A stretch of DNA of 9,309 nt from an uncultured Alphaproteobacteria bacterium (GTDB taxonomy: Bacteria > Pseudomonadota > Alphaproteobacteria > Rhodobacterales > Rhodobacteraceae): NCBI GenBank assembly GCA_929200295.1, contig CAKMZE010000105.1:1-9309 (forward strand). The letters run 5' to 3'. The position numbers were made by a program, and so were the translations under genes. Of this stretch, positions 7,191 to 9,309 are shown piece after piece. Each line of letters begins with the position of its first letter. The first letter of the stretch is position 1. The notes under the pieces were generated by a model. It saw nothing but the letters and a program-made list of their open reading frames with translations, ran no database searches and had not been told where the DNA came from.

Positions 7191-7741
7191 CAGATTTACT
7201 GGCTCTGAAAACGGCGGCGCGCGCGGCGGCCTTTGCCCGTCGCAAGGGCGCGCATGCCCCCCATGCGGCAACGGCCGGGTATCTGAGCACGGTTCTTGCA
7301 GGCTATCGCGGCGTGCCGCTTGCTGGGTATTGCAATATGCGCACCGAGATTGATCCAACGCCTGCAATGGAAGAGGCGGCGGCCCATGGCCCCGTGGGCG
7401 TGCCTGTGATCATTGGCGCGGGTCAACCGCTGAAGTTTCGCGCATGGACACCTGATTGCACGATGATCCCAGGTGAATTTGGCGCGCCTATCCCGCAATC
7501 AGGCGCGTGGATCACGCCCGAGGTGGTGATCGTGCCTTTGGTGGCTTTTGATCGGGGTGGTGGCCGCTTGGGATATGGCGGTGGCTTTTATGATCGCACG
7601 CTTGAACAGCTCCGCGCCGCCAAGCCGACATTTGCGATTGGTTTCGCCTATGCCGCACAGGAAGCCAGCGATCTGCCATTAGAACCAACAGACCAGCCGC
7701 TCGATCTGATTATCACCGAGGCCGGCATTATCGAGCCTTAG
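7187..7741 (+). CDS. 5-formyltetrahydrofolate cyclo-ligase
   Basis: This 184-residue enzyme (MTHFS, YgfA/Fau family) uses ATP to turn 5-formyl-THF into 5,10-methenyl-THF, returning a dead-end folate to one-carbon metabolism. The C-terminal signature VAFDRGGGRLGYGGGFYDR (119-137) is the ATP/folate site of the family. GYCNMRTEIDP (47-57) corresponds to the GY.P...EID segment, and K8 with R12 matches the N-terminal basic motif. I take ATG 7187, which overlaps the mgtE stop as ATGA and implies translational coupling; a GTG at 7178 would add three residues. There is no strong Shine-Dalgarno. The metallophosphoesterase gene follows after 72 nt, a pairing I recall from related genomes. No 6S RNA gene precedes it here, although the two are neighbours in many proteobacteria. 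Confidence 0.93.
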   Translation: MTDLLALKTAARAAAFARRKGAHAPHAATAGYLSTVLAGYRGVPLAGYCNMRTEIDPTPAMEEAAAHGPVGVPVIIGAGQPLKFRAWTPDCTMIPGEFGAPIPQSGAWITPEVVIVPLVAFDRGGGRLGYGGGFYDRTLEQLRAAKPTFAIGFAYAAQEASDLPLEPTDQPLDLIITEAGIIEP

Positions 7742-7813
7742 GCGCAGAGGCCGCGCAAATAAGCGACCTGCATTCCATTGCACTCGCAAAGGTAAGCCCC
7801 TAACACACGTTAT

Positions 7814-8632
7814 ATGAGGATCTTATTTTTAGGTGATGTGGTCGGGCGCTCGGGGCGCAACGCCATTCAGACCCAGCTGGCACAGCTGCGGCAAGAATGG
7901 CGTCTTGATTTCGTTGTGGTCAATGCAGAAAACGCGACATCCGGCATGGGGCTCTCGGCCGCACATGCCCGCGCCATACTTGAGGCGGGCGCCGATGTCA
8001 TCACGCTGGGTGATCATGCATTTGATCAAAAGGACATGCTGGGCTTTATCGCGTCTGAGCCACGGGTGCTCCGCCCGCTCAATTACGCAAAATCTGCACC
8101 CGGTGCCGGTGCGCGGGTTTTTGAGGCCACCCAAGGGCGCAAGGTTCTTGTGACCCAAGCCTTGGGCCAAGTGTTTATGAAACGCGCCTTTGATGATCCG
8201 TTTTCCGCACTTGACGGGGTGCTGCGCCAATATCCCATGGGCGGGCAAATCCAAGCCAGCCTCGTGGATATGCATTGCGAAGCGACATCAGAAAAAATGG
8301 CGATGGGTCATTTCTGTGATGGCCGTGCGAGCATCGTTGTGGGCACCCACACCCATGTCCCCACGGCGGATGCAATGATCTTGCCCGGCGGCACCGCATA
8401 TCTCAGCGACGCAGGCATGTGCGGCGATTATCATTCTGTGATCGGCATGGAAAAGACAGAGCCCTTGCGCCGCTTCATCACGGGCATGCCCAAAGACAGG
8501 TTCACACCCGCCGCAGGCGAGGCGACGCTGTCGGGTCTTTACATCGAAACAGATGATAAAACAGGCAAGGCCACACGGGTCGAGATGGTACGCCAAGGTG
8601 GTGCGCTCAAATCCAGTGGGCCGACTTTCTGA
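7814..8632 (+). CDS. YmdB/TIGR00282-family metallophosphoesterase
   Basis: The 272-residue protein matches the YmdB family, whose studied Bacillus member is a dinuclear-metal 2',3'-cyclic nucleotide phosphodiesterase affecting biofilm and motility choices. Metal-site residues appear in order: D8 (FLGDVVGR), E39 and N40 (VVNAENATSGMG), H68 (LGDHAFDQ), H154 (DMHCEATSEK), H179 and H181 (GTHTHVPTAD). At position 67 an Asp stands where Bacillus YmdB has Asn. Other conserved blocks are GQVFMKRAFDDPF (118-130) and YLSDAGMCGDYHSVIGM (196-212). Length is normal for the family and no signal peptide is seen. ATG 7814 has no clear Shine-Dalgarno; the nearest purine run, AAAGG at 7788-7792, is about 21 nt away, and no other start in frame is plausible. 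The substrate in this group is unknown. Confidence 0.88.
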   Translation: MRILFLGDVVGRSGRNAIQTQLAQLRQEWRLDFVVVNAENATSGMGLSAAHARAILEAGADVITLGDHAFDQKDMLGFIASEPRVLRPLNYAKSAPGAGARVFEATQGRKVLVTQALGQVFMKRAFDDPFSALDGVLRQYPMGGQIQASLVDMHCEATSEKMAMGHFCDGRASIVVGTHTHVPTADAMILPGGTAYLSDAGMCGDYHSVIGMEKTEPLRRFITGMPKDRFTPAAGEATLSGLYIETDDKTGKATRVEMVRQGGALKSSGPTF

Positions 8633-8671
8633 ATAACAAAAAAGACACAATGCGCTGTATTTTTTGTTATT
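8632..8671. terminator. A/T-rich 12-bp inverted repeat at the ymdB stop, probable terminator
   Basis: AATAACAAAAAA (8632-8643) and TTTTTTGTTATT (8660-8671) are perfect reverse complements. After one mismatch, ACA (8645-8647) and TGT (8656-8658) extend the stem to an 8-nt loop. The left arm begins at the last base of the ymdB stop. The A-tract/hairpin/T-tract arrangement suits a bidirectional intrinsic terminator. However, the stem is almost all A:T, weaker than typical, so another role such as a recombination or protein-binding site remains possible. Confidence 0.5.
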
Positions 8672-8694
8672 GAAATAAATGGTTGTGATGGCCG

Positions 8695-8724
8695 TTTATT
8701 TTGATCTACAATTTTGTTTATAAT
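8695..8724 (+). promoter_or_regulatory. Probable sigma-70-type promoter for the repeat-protein gene
   Basis: A perfect -10 hexamer TATAAT lies at 8719-8724 in a very A/T-rich spacer (about 28% GC by hand count over 8641-8760). The matching -35 is weak: TTTATT at 8695-8700 gives an 18-bp spacer. A near-duplicate GATAAT follows at 8725-8730. It lies 47 bases before the start codon of the repeat-protein gene, whose Shine-Dalgarno AGGAA is at 8760-8764. This suggests the gene has its own transcription start, separate from ymdB. Confidence 0.45.
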
Positions 8725-8771
8725 GATAATTTCGAACAGCAAGTCAAAGCGAAAATAATAGGAACGATACA

Positions 8772-9309
8772 ATGCCAAGAAGCGTAACACGCGATAAAAA
8801 AGACGAGTTTATTTGGTCAAAAAAGATTGATATTACCAAAAAGAATGGCGATTTGGTCAAGCAGATTGTGACCTATGATGACGGCACCCAAGTGACGTTT
8901 GGGGATTTAGTGGAAACAGACAAGCCCAAGCATATTAAGTTATTTAATAAGGCGTTTGGAGATTACATTGATCTGGATGCATATCCATTAGCGATGGACG
9001 GTGCTCTCCCTCTTACCATGAAACTTGTGGACAAGGGTAATCAACACGATTGGGACACAAGAACAATTGGCGTGAGAAAGGGTGACAAGGGTGACGAGAC
9101 CCCAGTGATCGTCAAAACTAATTATGATGACGGTCGCCAAGAAAAGGGGGAGTATTACTCGAATGGCAACAAATATGTTGTTGTTAAATATAATGATGGA
9201 CGTGTTGAAAAGGGGACATATTTCACGAATGGCAGAAAAGACGTTGTCATAAATGACGTCGATGATGCCCATGATTGGCACAAACAAGAGATCGATTACA
9301 CCTATCCTG
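8772..9309 (+). CDS. Partial repeat protein of unknown function, open at the window end
   Basis: An open frame starts at ATG 8772 (AGGAA at 8760-8764, spacing 7) and runs without a stop for 179 codons to the right edge. I do not recognise a characterised family. The protein is hydrophilic, rich in Asp, Lys, Gly, Tyr and Val, with no signal peptide or membrane segment in the visible part. A recurring layout is a Trp followed 20-24 residues later by YDDG: W15/Y35 and W94/Y118, with a third Trp at 169 in DDAHDWHKQEID. Between 118 and 161 are two 22-residue units beginning YDDGRQEKGEYYSNG and YNDGRVEKGTYFTNG. Similar YDDG-containing repeats occur, as I recall, in long RTX-like or secreted repeat proteins of marine alphaproteobacteria. 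GC content is clearly lower than in the upstream genes, and codons such as AAA, ATT, AAT and TTA are frequent, suggesting acquisition by transfer. Confidence 0.7.
   Translation, partial: MPRSVTRDKKDEFIWSKKIDITKKNGDLVKQIVTYDDGTQVTFGDLVETDKPKHIKLFNKAFGDYIDLDAYPLAMDGALPLTMKLVDKGNQHDWDTRTIGVRKGDKGDETPVIVKTNYDDGRQEKGEYYSNGNKYVVVKYNDGRVEKGTYFTNGRKDVVINDVDDAHDWHKQEIDYTYP
9123..9254 (+). repeat. Two tandem 66-bp (22-residue) units within the partial gene
   Basis: Unit 1 is 9123-9188 and unit 2 is 9189-9254, in frame with the ORF. At the protein level they share Y-[DN]-D-G-R-x-E-K-G-x-Y-[YF]-[ST]-N-G-x-K-x-V-V-[VI]. At the DNA level blocks such as GAAAAGGGG and CGAATGGCA are kept while third positions have drifted, so the duplication is not very recent. 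The unit is likely a beta-hairpin-type repeat, judging by alternating polar and Val/Tyr residues with NG and DG turns; that is inference. Confidence 0.7.

Noticed and set aside
7742..7813. Possible 6S RNA or structured RNA next to the 5-formyl-THF cyclo-ligase gene
   Set aside because: 6S RNA is often beside this gene, but the upstream side overlaps mgtE and the downstream gap is only 72 nt. The only fold seen is a weak broken stem (GCGA..TGCA / TGCA..TCGC, 7763-7787).
8719..8736. Fur-box-like run TATAAT GATAAT TTCGAA
   Set aside because: Only two hexamers resemble the motif, and they coincide with the -10 box in very A/T-rich DNA; iron control in this bacterial group mostly uses other regulators.
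8988..9287. Minus-strand 99-residue frame opposite the repeat-protein gene
   Set aside because: It is the antisense shadow of the open plus-strand frame, which has a Shine-Dalgarno, a promoter -10 and in-frame repeats.

Overview
The window looks like a chromosomal segment of an alphaproteobacterium, most probably Rhodobacteraceae (Roseobacter group). The reasons are the moderately GC-rich genes, protein sequences typical of that group (the XRE regulator, HisN-like phosphatase, MgtE, and 5-formyl-THF cyclo-ligase followed by YmdB), and a G/C-rich hairpin ending in CCCGGGATATTT at the left edge, a motif I recall as common between genes in these genomes. The taxonomic call comes from pattern recognition, not a search.

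Layout, left to right. Bases 1-61 hold the hairpin repeat. A zinc-free quinone oxidoreductase gene lies on the minus strand (62-1021). A 276-base divergent region with several small dyads and a possible six-codon leader ORF separates it from a plus-strand run: an XRE regulator (1298-1669), a HisN/inositol-monophosphatase-type phosphatase (1732-2553), an 8-oxoguanine-deaminase-like amidohydrolase (2546-3883, GTG start, overlapping the phosphatase by 8 nt) and a small CAP/SCP-domain lipoprotein (3913-4407). Guanine deaminase (4418-5704, minus) converges on the lipoprotein gene with only 10 nt between the stops. Divergent from it, a second plus-strand run holds mgtE (5808-7190), 5-formyltetrahydrofolate cyclo-ligase (7187-7741, ATGA overlap) and a YmdB-family metallophosphoesterase (7814-8632).

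After a 12-bp perfect A/T-rich inverted repeat at the ymdB stop, the composition changes. Hand counts of sample lines give about 28% GC in the spacer and roughly 35-47% in the following gene, against about 58% in a sampled ymdB line. A good promoter -10 box and Shine-Dalgarno lead into an ORF that starts at 8772 and is still open at the window end. It encodes a hydrophilic, Asp/Gly/Tyr/Lys-rich repeat protein with two 22-residue tandem units and a recurring W...YDDG pattern. It is the least familiar and most probably horizontally acquired part of the window.

Functionally, most of the window is housekeeping: guanine and oxidised-guanine deamination, a histidinol-phosphate-type phosphatase, Mg2+ uptake, folate repair and a signalling phosphodiesterase. 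The items most worth a second look are the RNA hairpin that buries the ribosome-binding site of the phosphatase gene, the partial repeat protein at the right edge, and the Asn-to-Asp change in the YmdB metal site. I saw no tRNA, rRNA, CRISPR array, transposase or convincing riboswitch.
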